This document shows positions 1 through 8,398 of a stretch of 64,000 bases of DNA, in pieces; position 1 is the first letter of the stretch; every line of letters begins with the position of its first letter. A model generated the notes under the pieces. It did no database searches. It was not told the DNA's origin and was given only the letters and a program-made list of their open reading frames with translations. This DNA comes from Sulfuritalea sp. (lineage in GTDB: Bacteria; Pseudomonadota; Gammaproteobacteria; Burkholderiales; Rhodocyclaceae), in the NCBI GenBank assembly GCA_023229685.1, contig JALNYT010000004.1, positions 124,001 to 188,000 of the forward strand, written 5' to 3'. The position numbers and the translations under genes were made by a program.

Positions 1-119
1 AAGGAGCCGCGCAGTCGGACCACGTCGTCGGCGCTGTAACCGCGCTTGATGCCTTTCCAACGGGGGTTTTCGGCCCAGTCCTTGGCCAGGGCGGCCGCTT
101 GTGCTTTGCGATCAGTCAT
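1..119 (-). CDS. aceA: Isocitrate lyase, N-terminal fragment (cut by window edge)
   Basis: Isocitrate lyase cleaves isocitrate to glyoxylate and succinate in the glyoxylate bypass. Only the first 39 codons lie in the window. The protein begins MTDRKAQ and carries the very conserved N-terminal stretch DWAENPRWKGIKRGYS followed by VVRLRGS, which is diagnostic of proteobacterial AceA. The ATG is at 117-119 on the minus strand. icd and the kinase/phosphatase aceK lie 4-7 kb away, so the branch-point enzymes of the bypass are clustered. A candidate promoter and several palindromes lie just upstream. Confidence 0.93.
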   Translation of the reverse strand, partial: MTDRKAQAAALAKDWAENPRWKGIKRGYSADDVVRLRGS

Positions 120-151
120 GTTCAATCCTCTGAGGGTTGTTGTCGAAGGGG

Positions 152-170
152 ATGCTCCAAACTGGAGCAT
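152..170. promoter_or_regulatory. Palindrome at the predicted aceA transcript start
   Basis: ATGCTCCA and TGGAGCAT form perfect 8-base arms around AAC. The site lies at or just downstream of the transcript start predicted from the aceA promoter at 178-206, where a repressor operator or a 5' hairpin would sit. No regulator is identified. Confidence 0.4.
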
Positions 171-177
171 TGACAAC

Positions 178-206
178 AGTATAAAGAGGATTCTGCGTTG
201 CAGCAA
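178..206 (-). promoter_or_regulatory. Candidate aceA promoter
   Basis: On the minus strand TTGCTG (201-206) and TATACT (178-183) are separated by exactly 17 bases, a good sigma-70 type arrangement. The predicted start is near 171, giving a leader of about 50 bases before the aceA ATG at 119. Confidence 0.55.
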
Positions 207-224
207 TAGTCTTATATAAGACTA
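207..224. promoter_or_regulatory. 18-bp perfect palindrome, copy 1 (aceA control region)
   Basis: TAGTCTTATATAAGACTA is a perfect 18-base palindrome that abuts the upstream edge of the -35 hexamer of the candidate aceA promoter. Its 14-base core GTCTTATATAAGAC recurs at 328-341. Repetition of a perfect dyad in the same control region is strong evidence for a dimeric regulator; which one is not known from this window. Confidence 0.7.
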
Positions 225-325
225 GCTAAAATTCTTTATTGTTATTTAACAGGCTATTGGACAACTAATTCCGTAATGCGGTAGGCGCTTTGGGATAATG
301 AAACGCTTGTTGTGTCCGTTGATAT

Positions 326-343
326 ATGTCTTATATAAGACAT
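326..343. promoter_or_regulatory. 18-bp perfect palindrome, copy 2 (aceA control region)
   Basis: ATGTCTTATATAAGACAT is a perfect palindrome with the same core as the copy at 207-224, 119 bases away. It lies 3 bases beyond the rraA stop codon, so it is an upstream site of aceA or a distal site for DNA looping. Confidence 0.65.
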
Positions 344-346
344 GGA

Positions 347-826
347 CTAATGCAGGGGATTGGCGCTCACAATTACGCCATCTTCGTCCGCGTACAGCCA
401 TTCGCCAGGAGTGAAGACGACGCCGCCGAAACTCACCGGAATATCGGCCTCGCCGACATTCCTCTTGACGGTCTTCATCGGGTGGGTGTCGATTGCAAAC
501 ACGCCGATGTCCATTTCGCCGATGGCGCGAGAATCGCGAATGCAACCATAGACGACCAGGCCCGCCCAGCCGTTCCTGACCCCCAGCGCGGCGAGTTGAT
601 CGCCGACCAGCGCCCGGCGCAGGCTACCGCCACCGTCGATCACCAGCACGCGACCTTCTCCCGGGGCTTCGAGCGCCTTTCTGACCAGCGAGTTGTCTTC
701 AAAAAGTTTCAGCGTCGCGATGCGGCCATGAAAGGCGGCGCGGCCACCGAAACTGCTGAACATGGGTTCAACGACGCGCACATTGCCTTCATGGGCGTCG
801 CAGAGATCAGTGGTGAGCAAGTCCAT
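347..826 (-). CDS. rraA: RraA family protein (RNase E inhibitor / HMG-CHA aldolase-like)
   Basis: The 159-residue product matches the RraA family over its length: LCDAHEGNVRVVEPMF, FGGRAAFHGRI, RVLVIDGGGSLRRAL and YADEDGVIVS near the C-terminus. E. coli RraA modulates RNase E; many relatives are instead metal-dependent 4-hydroxy-4-methyl-2-oxoglutarate/oxaloacetate aldolases, so the exact role is open. The start is set at the ATG at 824-826, which gives the usual family length of about 160; an in-frame TTG at 860-862 would add 12 residues. No clear ribosome site distinguishes them. It lies downstream of clpA on the same strand, 65 bases after its stop. Confidence 0.85.
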   Translation of the reverse strand: MDLLTTDLCDAHEGNVRVVEPMFSSFGGRAAFHGRIATLKLFEDNSLVRKALEAPGEGRVLVIDGGGSLRRALVGDQLAALGVRNGWAGLVVYGCIRDSRAIGEMDIGVFAIDTHPMKTVKRNVGEADIPVSFGGVVFTPGEWLYADEDGVIVSANPLH

Positions 827-891
827 GGTTCGACGGATACGTTCAACGACGGCTGTCGCCAAGGCTCACCCGGTCGGCCGTTTCAGCGTGC

Positions 892-3162
892 CTAAATTGC
901 AGACGCAACGGGCGGTGTGCTGGCCGTTTCTTCGAACCTGAGCACGACTTTCTCATGCTCGTCGAGGTCAATGGTCACGCGACCGCCGTGCACCAGCTTG
1001 CCAAACAGCAACTCGTCGGCCAGCGCCGAGCGGATCGTATCCTGAATCAGACGCGCCATCGGTCGTGCGCCCATCAGAGGATCGAAGCCCTTTTCCGCCA
1101 GCCAGGCGCGCAGGGTGTCGGTGAAGATGGCCTCAACCTTCTTCTCGTGGAGTTGACCTTCGAGCTGCATGAGGAACTTGTCCACCACGCGCAAGATGAT
1201 TTGGGCATCGAGTGCGCGGAACGAGATGATGGCATCCAGTCGATTGCGGAACTCGGGTGTGAACATGCGCTTGATGTCCGCCATTTCATCGCCCTGGCTC
1301 TTGTTGGCGGTGAAGCCAATGCTGGCCTTTTGCAGGGCCTCGGCTCCGGCATTGGTGGTCATGACGATCACCACATTGCGGAAATCCGCCTTGCGGCCGT
1401 TGTTGTCGGTCAAGGTGCCGTGGTCCATGACCTGCAGCAGAATATTGAACACCTCGGGATGAGCCTTCTCGATTTCGTCCAGCAGCAGCACCGCGTGCGG
1501 CTTCTTGGTGACGGCTTCGGTGAGCAGTCCGCCCTGATCAAAACCAACATAGCCGGGGGGCGCGCCGATCAGCCTGCTGACGGCGTGGCGTTCCATATAT
1601 TCGGACATGTCGAAGCGGATCAGTTCGATCCCCATGCCGTAGGCCAACTGGCGGGCTACCTCGGTTTTGCCTACGCCCGTGGGGCCGGAGAACAGGAAAC
1701 TGCCGATAGGCTTCTGTGGATCACCAAGCCCCGAGCGGGACATCTTGATCGCCTTGGCCAGGGCATCGATCGCGGCTTCCTGGCCGAAGACCATGTTCTT
1801 CAGATCGCGGTCAAGATTCTTCAGCGCCGAACGGTCGTCGGCTGAAACGTGCTGCGGCGGGATGCGCGCAATCCTGGCGACGATCTCTTCAATTTCGAGC
1901 TTGCCGATGGTCTTCTTCTGCTTCGATTTTGGCAGGATGCGCTGGGCGGCGCCGGCCTCATCGATCACGTCGATCGCCTTGTCCGGCAGATGGCGGTCAT
2001 TGATGTACTTGGCCGCGAGTTCAGCCGCGCTGGAAATGGCGGCGGCGGAATATTTGACGCCGTGATGTTCTTCAAAACGCGACTTGAGGCCGCGCAGGAT
2101 CGAGACGGTTTCATCGACCGACGGCTCATTGACATCGACTTTCTGGAAACGACGCGACAGCGCATGATCCTTCTCGAAGACGCCCCGAAACTCGGTGTAC
2201 GTGGTGGCGCCAATGCACTTCAGCGCGCCCGACGCCAAAGCCGGCTTGAGCAGATTGGACGCGTCCATCGTCCCGCCTGATGCCGCGCCGGCGCCGATCA
2301 GCGTGTGGATCTCGTCAATGAACAGGATGGCGTTCGGGTTGTCCGCCAGTTGCTTGAGGACACCCTTCAGACGCTGTTCGAAGTCGCCGCGGTACTTGGT
2401 CCCGGCCAGGAGTGCGCCCATGTCCAGGCAATATACGGTCGCATTGGCGAGAATCTCCGGCACGTTTCCTTCGACAATGTGGCGGGCGAGCCCTTCCGCG
2501 ATAGCGGTCTTGCCAACGCCCGCTTCACCCACCAGGAGCGGGTTGTTCTTGCGGCGACGGCACAGGGTCTGAATTACCCGCTCCAGTTCCTTGTCGCGAC
2601 CAATCAATGGATCGATCTTGCCGGTCAGCGCCAATTGATTGAGGTTCTGGGTGAAGTTCTCCAGTGCACCGCCCTTTTCCTGCGTCTCAATTTCAGTCTC
2701 CGCCGGCTCTTCCTTGCCTTTGAGTTGCGGTGTCTTGGTGATGCCGTGGGAAATGAAGTTCACCACATCCAGCCGGGTGACGTTCTGGCGCTGCAGGAAG
2801 AAGACGGCATGCGAGTCCTTCTCACCGAAGATTGCCACGAGCACGTTCGCCCCGGTGACTTCTTTCTTTCCCGAGGATTGCACATGCAGGATCGCGCGCT
2901 GGATTACGCGCTGGAAGCCGAGCGTCGGCTGCGTATCAATTTCATCGCTGCCGGCTACGGTTGGCGTGTGTTCATTGATAAAAGTCAGCAATTCCTTGCG
3001 CAGGCCTTCGCTGTCGGCTGCGCAGGCACGCAGGACTTCGGCGGCGGACGGGTTATCCAGCAGCGCCAGCAGAAGATGCTCGACGGTGATGAATTCGTGG
3101 CGCTTCTGCCGGGCTTCGACAAACGCCATGTGCAAGCTGACTTCGAGTTCCTGGGCAATCAT
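892..3162 (-). CDS. clpA: ATP-dependent Clp protease ATP-binding subunit ClpA
   Basis: ClpA is the hexameric AAA+ unfoldase that feeds substrates to ClpP. The 756-residue product has the Clp N-domain (residues 1-145), a first AAA module with Walker A GEAGVGKT (212-219) and a second with GPTGVGKT near residue 490, and an IGF tripeptide in the loop that docks on ClpP. The ATG at 3160-3162 is preceded by GGAGG and shares one base with the clpS stop, so clpS and clpA are translationally coupled. No clpP lies in the window. Length and domain order are normal for the family. Confidence 0.97.
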   Translation of the reverse strand: MIAQELEVSLHMAFVEARQKRHEFITVEHLLLALLDNPSAAEVLRACAADSEGLRKELLTFINEHTPTVAGSDEIDTQPTLGFQRVIQRAILHVQSSGKKEVTGANVLVAIFGEKDSHAVFFLQRQNVTRLDVVNFISHGITKTPQLKGKEEPAETEIETQEKGGALENFTQNLNQLALTGKIDPLIGRDKELERVIQTLCRRRKNNPLLVGEAGVGKTAIAEGLARHIVEGNVPEILANATVYCLDMGALLAGTKYRGDFEQRLKGVLKQLADNPNAILFIDEIHTLIGAGAASGGTMDASNLLKPALASGALKCIGATTYTEFRGVFEKDHALSRRFQKVDVNEPSVDETVSILRGLKSRFEEHHGVKYSAAAISSAAELAAKYINDRHLPDKAIDVIDEAGAAQRILPKSKQKKTIGKLEIEEIVARIARIPPQHVSADDRSALKNLDRDLKNMVFGQEAAIDALAKAIKMSRSGLGDPQKPIGSFLFSGPTGVGKTEVARQLAYGMGIELIRFDMSEYMERHAVSRLIGAPPGYVGFDQGGLLTEAVTKKPHAVLLLDEIEKAHPEVFNILLQVMDHGTLTDNNGRKADFRNVVIVMTTNAGAEALQKASIGFTANKSQGDEMADIKRMFTPEFRNRLDAIISFRALDAQIILRVVDKFLMQLEGQLHEKKVEAIFTDTLRAWLAEKGFDPLMGARPMARLIQDTIRSALADELLFGKLVHGGRVTIDLDEHEKVVLRFEETASTPPVASAI

Positions 3163-3482
3163 CAGTTTTCCTCCATCACGCAAGCCAGCGGGTGCTGGTG
3201 CTGACGTGAAAATTCGCTCACCTGCTCAACCTTTGTCGCCGCCACATCGTGAGGATACACTCCGCAGGCACCCTTGCCTTCACGGTGCACCTTGAGCATT
3301 ACTTGCGTCGACTGCTCGCGCGACAAACCAAAAAACTTTTCCAGCACTACCACGACGAAATCCATCGGAGTGAAATCGTCGTTGAGCAGCAATACCTTGT
3401 ACATCGGTGGCGGCTTGGTGCGGCTCTGCTCCGGCGCCAGTGCAGCGCCACCCTCCTGTCCGACTTGCTTGCGTGTAACCAT
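3162..3482 (-). CDS. clpS: ATP-dependent Clp protease adaptor ClpS
   Basis: ClpS delivers N-degron substrates to ClpA. The 106-residue protein has an unstructured N-terminal arm rich in Pro, Lys and Glu, then the folded core YKVLLLNDDFTPMDFVV, which forms the N-end-rule binding pocket, and the later segment VHREGKGACGVYPHDVA that contacts the ClpA N-domain. It is the first gene of clpS-clpA and its TGA overlaps the clpA ATG by one base. Confidence 0.96.
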   Translation of the reverse strand: MVTRKQVGQEGGAALAPEQSRTKPPPMYKVLLLNDDFTPMDFVVVVLEKFFGLSREQSTQVMLKVHREGKGACGVYPHDVAATKVEQVSEFSRQHQHPLACVMEEN

Positions 3483-3845
3483 GACTGGATTCTAATGTGA
3501 TTCCTGCGCAGTTCAACACCACGAAAAAGAGGGGAATAGGGCGTCGATGGCACCGTATTTTGGGATGATTGCCCAATATGCAAGAGTCAGGCATGTGCGA
3601 TGCAACATCGAAAGTTGTTGACGTTGCTTGACAATGTGCGTAAAACGCCGAGGGTGTTTAGTTCAAATTCCCCGCAGTGACCTACGGTCGTCTCACAGTC
3701 TGTCGAATTGCAGCTCCTCTGAATCGCCGCTTGGCCCCCTCTGCTATTCCGAACTTGAACTTCAAACATGCCCCGGCCGGGGTGCGGTGTTTTGCAGCCC
3801 GCAGCGGTGGCCGATTCGTTCGTTTTTGATTAAGGAAAAAGTTAC
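3483..3845 (+). other. Intergenic region with the leader of the cold-shock gene
   Basis: These 363 bases separate clpS (minus) from the cold-shock gene (plus). The only supportable element is a candidate plus-strand promoter at 3618-3646. The implied leader of about 190 bases fits the long 5' UTRs of cspA-type genes. I see no convincing open frame here. Confidence 0.5.
3618..3646 (+). promoter_or_regulatory. Candidate cold-shock gene promoter
   Basis: TTGACG (3618-3623) and TAAAAC (3641-3646) are 17 bases apart. The -35 is near consensus and the -10 matches four of six positions. A second TTGACA at 3628-3633 has no good partner -10. Confidence 0.4.
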
Positions 3846-4049
3846 ATGGCAACTGGTACTGTTAAGTGGTTCAACGACGCCAAGGGTTTTGGTTTTATTA
3901 CCCCGGATGACGGCAGCGAAGATCTGTTCGCGCATTTCTCGGCCATCAACATGGCTGGGTTCAAGTCCCTGAAAGAAGGCGACAAGGTGACTTTTGACGT
4001 GGTGCAAGGCCCCAAAGGCAAGCAGGCGTCGAACATTCAGAAGCCTTGA
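3846..4049 (+). CDS. Cold-shock protein, CspA family
   Basis: This 67-residue single cold-shock domain protein binds single-stranded RNA and DNA as an RNA chaperone. Both RNA-binding motifs are present: RNP1 as KGFGFITP (residues 13-20) and RNP2 as LFAHFSA. It begins MATGTVKWFNDAKG, typical of betaproteobacterial CspA paralogues. AAGGAAAAAG precedes the ATG. It is monocistronic, with a strong terminator 48 bases after the stop. Which paralogue it is cannot be decided from sequence alone. Confidence 0.95.
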   Translation: MATGTVKWFNDAKGFGFITPDDGSEDLFAHFSAINMAGFKSLKEGDKVTFDVVQGPKGKQASNIQKP

Positions 4050-4096
4050 TGTCCTCGATCTTTTCGGCACCCGGGTAATTCCGGTTCCGGAAAACC

Positions 4097-4127
4097 AAAG
4101 CCCGCCGAAAGGCGGGCTTTGTTTTTT
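4097..4127 (+). terminator. Rho-independent terminator of the cold-shock gene
   Basis: AAAGCCCGCC (4097-4106) and GGCGGGCTTT (4111-4120) form a perfect 10-bp stem with a GAAA loop followed by GTTTTTTG. On the opposite strand the stem is followed by GGTTTTCC, so it may also slow transcripts of the convergent icd. Confidence 0.9.
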
Positions 4128-4150
4128 GTTGCGGCCGATTGCTTTGCGGC

Positions 4151-5380
4151 TTACATGCGATCAATCATTGCCTGGCCGAATGCCGAGCACTTCACTTCCT
4201 TGGCTCCTTCCATCAGGCGGGCAAAATCGTAGGTGACGACCTTGTCGCCTATGGCCGCTTCCATGGATTTGATGATCAGGTCCGCGGCTTCTGTCCAGCC
4301 CAGGTGACGCAGCATCATTTCGGCGGAAAGGATCAGCGAACCGGGGTTTACGTAGTCCTTGCCGGCGTACTTGGGCGCTGTGCCGTGAGTCGCCTCGAAG
4401 ACGGCATACAGATCCGAAATGTTGGCTCCCGGGGCAATACCGATACCGCCAACCTGCGCTGCAAGCGCATCGGAAACATAGTCGCCGTTCAGGTTAAGCG
4501 TCGCAATGACGTCATACTCGGCCGGGCGCAACAAAATCTGCTGCAGGAACGCGTCGGCGATACAGTCCTTGACAATGATGCCGTTGGGCAACTTGAGCCA
4601 CGGTCCGCCGTCGATTTCCACACCCTTGAATTCGTTTTTCGCCAGGGCATAGGCCCAGTCACGGAAGCCACCCTCCGTGTACTTCATGATGTTGCCCTTG
4701 TGCACAATCGTTACCGACTTGCGCTTGTTGGCGATGGCGTAATTGATGGCGGCGCGCATCAGACGCTCGGTGCCTTCGCGCGAAACCGGTTTTATGCCAA
4801 TGCCTGAGGTGTTGGGAAAGCGAATTTTCGTCACCCCCATTTCCTCTATCAGGAACTTGATGAGCTTCTTGGCTGGCGCCGACTCGGCTTGCCATTCGAT
4901 GCCACAGTAGATGTCTTCCGTGTTCTCACGGTAGATCACCATGTCGGTCTTGCTTGGATCCTTGAGTGGCGAGGGAATGCCCTTGAAGTAGCGCACCGGG
5001 CGCACGCACTGGTACAGGTCCATCTCCTGCCGCAAAGCGACGTTGAGCGAACGGATGCCGCCGCCTACCGGCGTGGTCAGCGGTCCCTTGATGGAAACCG
5101 AATATTCCTTGCACGCGGTGATGGTTTCCGCAGGTAGCCAGACGTCAGGCCCGTACAGGCGGGTAGCCTTTTCTCCAGCATAGACCTCCATCCACGAAAT
5201 CTTGCGTTTGCCACCGTAAGACTTCTGAACGGCGGCGTCCACCACCTTTTGCATGACCGGTGTGATGTCCACGCCAATGCCATCGCCCTCGATAAAGGGA
5301 ATGATGGGATTGTCTGGAATTGGCTGGCCGGGGATGATTTTCTGGCCTTGTGCGGGTACCTTTATAAGGGAAGTGCTCAT
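4151..5380 (-). CDS. icd: NADP-dependent isocitrate dehydrogenase
   Basis: This TCA-cycle enzyme oxidises isocitrate to 2-oxoglutarate. The 409-residue product is the E. coli Icd type: FIEGDGIGVDIT near the N-terminus, substrate-binding GGGIRSLNVALRQ, VIYRENTEDIYCGIEW, VHKGNIMKYTEGGFRDW and FEATHGTAPKYAG. Ser111 in GIRSLN corresponds to the serine (Ser113 in E. coli) phosphorylated by AceK. It is transcribed divergently from aceK, about 160 bases away, which places the target beside its regulatory kinase. The ATG is preceded by a purine-rich GGAGCAGGC stretch. Confidence 0.97.
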   Translation of the reverse strand: MSTSLIKVPAQGQKIIPGQPIPDNPIIPFIEGDGIGVDITPVMQKVVDAAVQKSYGGKRKISWMEVYAGEKATRLYGPDVWLPAETITACKEYSVSIKGPLTTPVGGGIRSLNVALRQEMDLYQCVRPVRYFKGIPSPLKDPSKTDMVIYRENTEDIYCGIEWQAESAPAKKLIKFLIEEMGVTKIRFPNTSGIGIKPVSREGTERLMRAAINYAIANKRKSVTIVHKGNIMKYTEGGFRDWAYALAKNEFKGVEIDGGPWLKLPNGIIVKDCIADAFLQQILLRPAEYDVIATLNLNGDYVSDALAAQVGGIGIAPGANISDLYAVFEATHGTAPKYAGKDYVNPGSLILSAEMMLRHLGWTEAADLIIKSMEAAIGDKVVTYDFARLMEGAKEVKCSAFGQAMIDRM

Positions 5381-5539
5381 GCCTGCTCCGTAATAGTGTG
5401 TTGAGAATCAAGAGGAAAGCGCGATGGATCGGCGCTAATTATCCTCCAAAACCCGCCGTGCTGCAGGCGTGGCTGGTGTCAGGCGACCGCCATGCTGGCT
5501 GGTAGAATCGAAACGGTCGAGATTACCGAGACTTCTTAC

Positions 5540-7312
5540 ATGTCCGCTGGCGCTTCTGATGACCTGATTGCCGAAGCCATCGCCAACGTGCTTGTCGATG
5601 GCTTCAACAAGCACTATCGCCGCTTTCATGGGAGTTCGGCGCTCGCCAAGCAGCGCTTTGAACAAGCGCGTTGGCAGGAAGGCCAGCAGGCGGTCAGGGA
5701 CCGCATCCAGTTCTATGATGATCGCGTCAGGGAGACCACAGAGAAACTGCATCGCGAGTTCAATGCCGACAGTCTGAGCGACGCCGTCTGGCAGCAGGCG
5801 AAGCTTCAGTTCATCGGCCTGCTGACTAACCACAAGCAGCCCGAACTGGCAGAAACTTTCTTCAATTCGGTGTTCTGCCAGATATTGCACCGCACCTATT
5901 TTCGCAACGATTTCATTTTTGTGCGGCCCGCGGTGTCCACCGAGTACATCGAGTCTGACCCGCCAACCTATCGGTGTTATTACCCGAATGAGGCTGGTTT
6001 CCACGCTTCGGTTCGCCAGGTTTTCGTTGATTTCGGCTGGGCGCTGAAATTTGACGATCTGGATCGGGATGTGGATTTCATCTTGCGCAGCATTGAGTCT
6101 CATCTCGGCACCCTGCCGGCGCGCGAGGCCAACCTCCAGATACAGGTTCTCAACTCGGCCTTCTATCGCAACAAGGGAGCCTACGTGATCGGCATGGTGG
6201 TCAATGGCGCTCTTGAGTACCCATTTACCGTCCCCGTACTGCATTCGGCGAAAGGCGAACTCTATCTTGACACGATCCTCCTCGACGCCGGGCGTATCGG
6301 GGCGCTGTTTTCCTTGTCGCGCGCCTACTTCATGGTCGACATGGAAGTGCCTTCCGGCTACGTACAGTTTCTTCGTTCGATTCTGCCCAGCAAGCCGCGC
6401 TCGGAGCTTTACACCATGCTCGGGCTGGGCAAGCAGGGCAAGACCATGTTTTTCCGCGATCTGATCTTCCATCTGCATCATTCTGCAGACCAGTTCATCG
6501 TTGCGCCTGGCATACGCGGGCTGGTCATGCTGGTCTTTACTCTGCCGTCCTACCCTTATGTGTTCAAGGTCATCAAGGATGTTTTCGGCAGTTCGAAAGA
6601 AGTTGATCACGATACGGTGCGGCGCAAGTATCAACTGGTGAAACAGGTGGATCGTGTCGGGCGCATGGCTGACACGCTGGAGTTTTCCAAGGTTGCCCTG
6701 CCCCGCAGGCGTTTTTCGCAGGAACTGATTGATGAACTGTACAAAGAGGCGCCGTCGCTGATGGAAGAGGATGGCGACGACTTGATCATCAAGCATCTGT
6801 ACATTGAGCGACGCATGGAACCGCTCAACCTGTATCTTGAGAAAGCCGAGAAGGCAGGTCGCGCCGATCAGGTGGATCAGGTCGTGCGCGAGTACGGCAA
6901 CGCCATCAGGGAACTTGCCATCGCCAATATATTTCCAGGCGACATGCTGTGGAAGAACTTTGGTGTCACGCGCTACGGTCGTGTGGTGTTTTATGACTAC
7001 GACGAAATTGAATACATGACCGACTGCAAGTTTCGCCGTATTCCGCCGCCGCCAGATTTCGAGGCCGAAATGTCGGGTGAAGTCTGGTATTCGGTGTCGA
7101 GGCTGGACGTATTCCCCGAGGAGTTCAAGACCTTTCTGCTGGTGTCCGACAAGATTCGCGATGCCTTCATGCGCCATCACCCCGATCTGTTTGACGCGGA
7201 GTTCTGGCAGAACACGCAGGAGCAGATTCGCAAGGGTGCGATGCAGGACTTCTTCCCCTACCCCGAATCGCAACGCTTCTGTAATGTCTTTGGCAGTGGT
7301 TGTTCGGTTTGA
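5540..7312 (+). CDS. aceK: Isocitrate dehydrogenase kinase/phosphatase
   Basis: AceK phosphorylates and dephosphorylates Icd to switch flux between the TCA cycle and the glyoxylate bypass. The product (590 residues from this start) has the family's conserved blocks: RFEQARWQEGQQAVRDRI near the N-terminus, VFKVIKDVFGSSKEVDHDTVRRKY in the kinase region, IANIFPGDMLWKNFGVTRYGRVVFYDYDE as the catalytic loop and metal-binding segment, and DFFPYPESQRFC near the end. An upstream ATG at 5492 would add 16 poorly conserved residues; 5540 agrees better with the family. The stop overlaps the start of rluE. Confidence 0.95.
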   Translation: MSAGASDDLIAEAIANVLVDGFNKHYRRFHGSSALAKQRFEQARWQEGQQAVRDRIQFYDDRVRETTEKLHREFNADSLSDAVWQQAKLQFIGLLTNHKQPELAETFFNSVFCQILHRTYFRNDFIFVRPAVSTEYIESDPPTYRCYYPNEAGFHASVRQVFVDFGWALKFDDLDRDVDFILRSIESHLGTLPAREANLQIQVLNSAFYRNKGAYVIGMVVNGALEYPFTVPVLHSAKGELYLDTILLDAGRIGALFSLSRAYFMVDMEVPSGYVQFLRSILPSKPRSELYTMLGLGKQGKTMFFRDLIFHLHHSADQFIVAPGIRGLVMLVFTLPSYPYVFKVIKDVFGSSKEVDHDTVRRKYQLVKQVDRVGRMADTLEFSKVALPRRRFSQELIDELYKEAPSLMEEDGDDLIIKHLYIERRMEPLNLYLEKAEKAGRADQVDQVVREYGNAIRELAIANIFPGDMLWKNFGVTRYGRVVFYDYDEIEYMTDCKFRRIPPPPDFEAEMSGEVWYSVSRLDVFPEEFKTFLLVSDKIRDAFMRHHPDLFDAEFWQNTQEQIRKGAMQDFFPYPESQRFCNVFGSGCSV

Positions 7313-7953
7313 GCCGACTCATACTGTTCAACAAGCCCTATGGCGTGCTGACCCAGTTTACAGATGCCGCTGGGCGACCCACGCTGGCCGATTACATTCC
7401 AATCCCCAGGATATATGCCGCCGGCCGGCTGGATGCTGATTCGGAAGGTCTGGTCGTATTGACCGATGATGGAGCCTTGCAGGCGCAGATTGCCGATCCC
7501 CGTCACAAGCTGGCAAAGCTGTACCGGGTGCAGGTTGAAGGCCTGCCCACAGATGACGCCCTGCAGCAACTCGCGGCCGGGGTGGACCTCGGCGATTTCC
7601 GTACGCGGCCGTGTCAGACGCGCTGTATTGCAGAACCCGAGGACCTCTGGCAGCGAAGCCCACCCATTCGGCATCGCGCGGCGATTCCCACCAGTTGGTT
7701 GGAACTCGTTCTGCGAGAAGGCAAGAACCGACAAATCAGGCGCATGACGGCACGCGTCGGGTTTCCTGCGCTACGGTTGATTCGCTGGGCCGTGGGTGAC
7801 TGGTCCCTGGAAGGACTTGCGCCGGGGCAATGGCGCGAACTTGAAATACCGGGTCAACCAGATGGAAAGCAGCGCGTTAATCTAGCTAACGCCTCGAGAA
7901 ACCGCGGTGTTAACAACATCCTACCTATACACAAACGAAAGGAAACACCATGA
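7309..7953 (+). CDS. rluE: 23S rRNA pseudouridine synthase, RluE type
   Basis: RluE isomerises U2457 in 23S rRNA. The frame has the RsuA/RluB/E/F hallmark GRLDADSEGLVVLTDDGAL with the catalytic Asp, the opening LILFNKPYGVLTQFT, and the C-terminal REGKNRQIRRMTARVGFPALRLIR. The proposed start is a TTG (7309-7311) that overlaps the aceK stop; a TTG at 7300 is the alternative and no ATG fits. No S4 domain precedes the catalytic domain, as expected for RluE. About 30 residues beyond the usual end run into the start of the next gene by 4 bases. Confidence 0.9.
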   Translation: MSRLILFNKPYGVLTQFTDAAGRPTLADYIPIPRIYAAGRLDADSEGLVVLTDDGALQAQIADPRHKLAKLYRVQVEGLPTDDALQQLAAGVDLGDFRTRPCQTRCIAEPEDLWQRSPPIRHRAAIPTSWLELVLREGKNRQIRRMTARVGFPALRLIRWAVGDWSLEGLAPGQWRELEIPGQPDGKQRVNLANASRNRGVNNILPIHKRKETP

Positions 7954-8231
7954 ACAAGCTTCTCGCGACCTTGGTTGCTGGCCTGATCGCTACCTCCGTT
8001 TTTGCCGCTGATGCTCCGAAGGCCGCTCCGGCTACGCCTGCTACCGCTGCTACCCCGGCTGCGCCGAAGGCTGCTCCGGCTACTGCAGCTACTCCGGCTA
8101 CTCCGGCTACCCCGTCTGCCAAGGCTGCTGACGCACCGAAGGCTGAAGCTGCTCCCGCCAAGGCTGAAAAGAAGGCCAAGAAGGCCACCAAGAAGTCCAA
8201 GAAGGCCAAGAAGGCTGACGCAGCAAAGTAA
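7950..8231 (+). CDS. Small exported Ala/Pro/Lys-rich low-complexity protein
   Basis: The 93-residue product opens with a clear signal peptide (MNKLLATLVAGLIATSVFA, cleavage expected after AFA-like VFA before ADAP). The mature part is a compositional tract of APATPATAATPA repeats followed by a Lys-rich tail, KKAKKATKKSKKAKK, similar in composition to histone H1-like tails. It has a good ribosome site (GAAAGGAAACACC before ATG) and its own terminator at 8253-8280, so it is a real, probably well expressed gene. Function unknown; a periplasmic polycation that binds anionic polymers is one possibility. Confidence 0.85.
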   Translation: MNKLLATLVAGLIATSVFAADAPKAAPATPATAATPAAPKAAPATAATPATPATPSAKAADAPKAEAAPAKAEKKAKKATKKSKKAKKADAAK

Positions 8232-8252
8232 TTTCCGCAGTCCGGGATAGAA

Positions 8253-8280
8253 AATGGCAGGTTCCCTGCCATTTTTTTTG
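8253..8280 (+). terminator. Rho-independent terminator of the Ala/Lys-rich gene
   Basis: AATGGCAGG (8253-8261) and CCTGCCATT (8265-8273) form a perfect 9-bp stem with a TTC loop, followed by a T-run to 8279. Confidence 0.92.
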
Positions 8281-8398
8281 GCTGCAGATTTAGGACTCGT
8301 AGTTGATCCGTTGATCCAATGGCGATGATGATTTCTCTGTTGAGGGAATCGTGCTCGGATTTCAGTGCCAGTCTTGTTGTTGCCCAGGGAGATTGATC

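Noticed and set aside
3347..3594. Small minus-strand frames overlapping clpS and the cold-shock leader
   Set aside because: They are shifted frames of clpS or leader sequence with no ribosome site or conserved pattern.
5435..7273. A 612-codon minus-strand frame opposite aceK
   Set aside because: aceK motifs on the plus strand are diagnostic, and the antisense frame matches no family.
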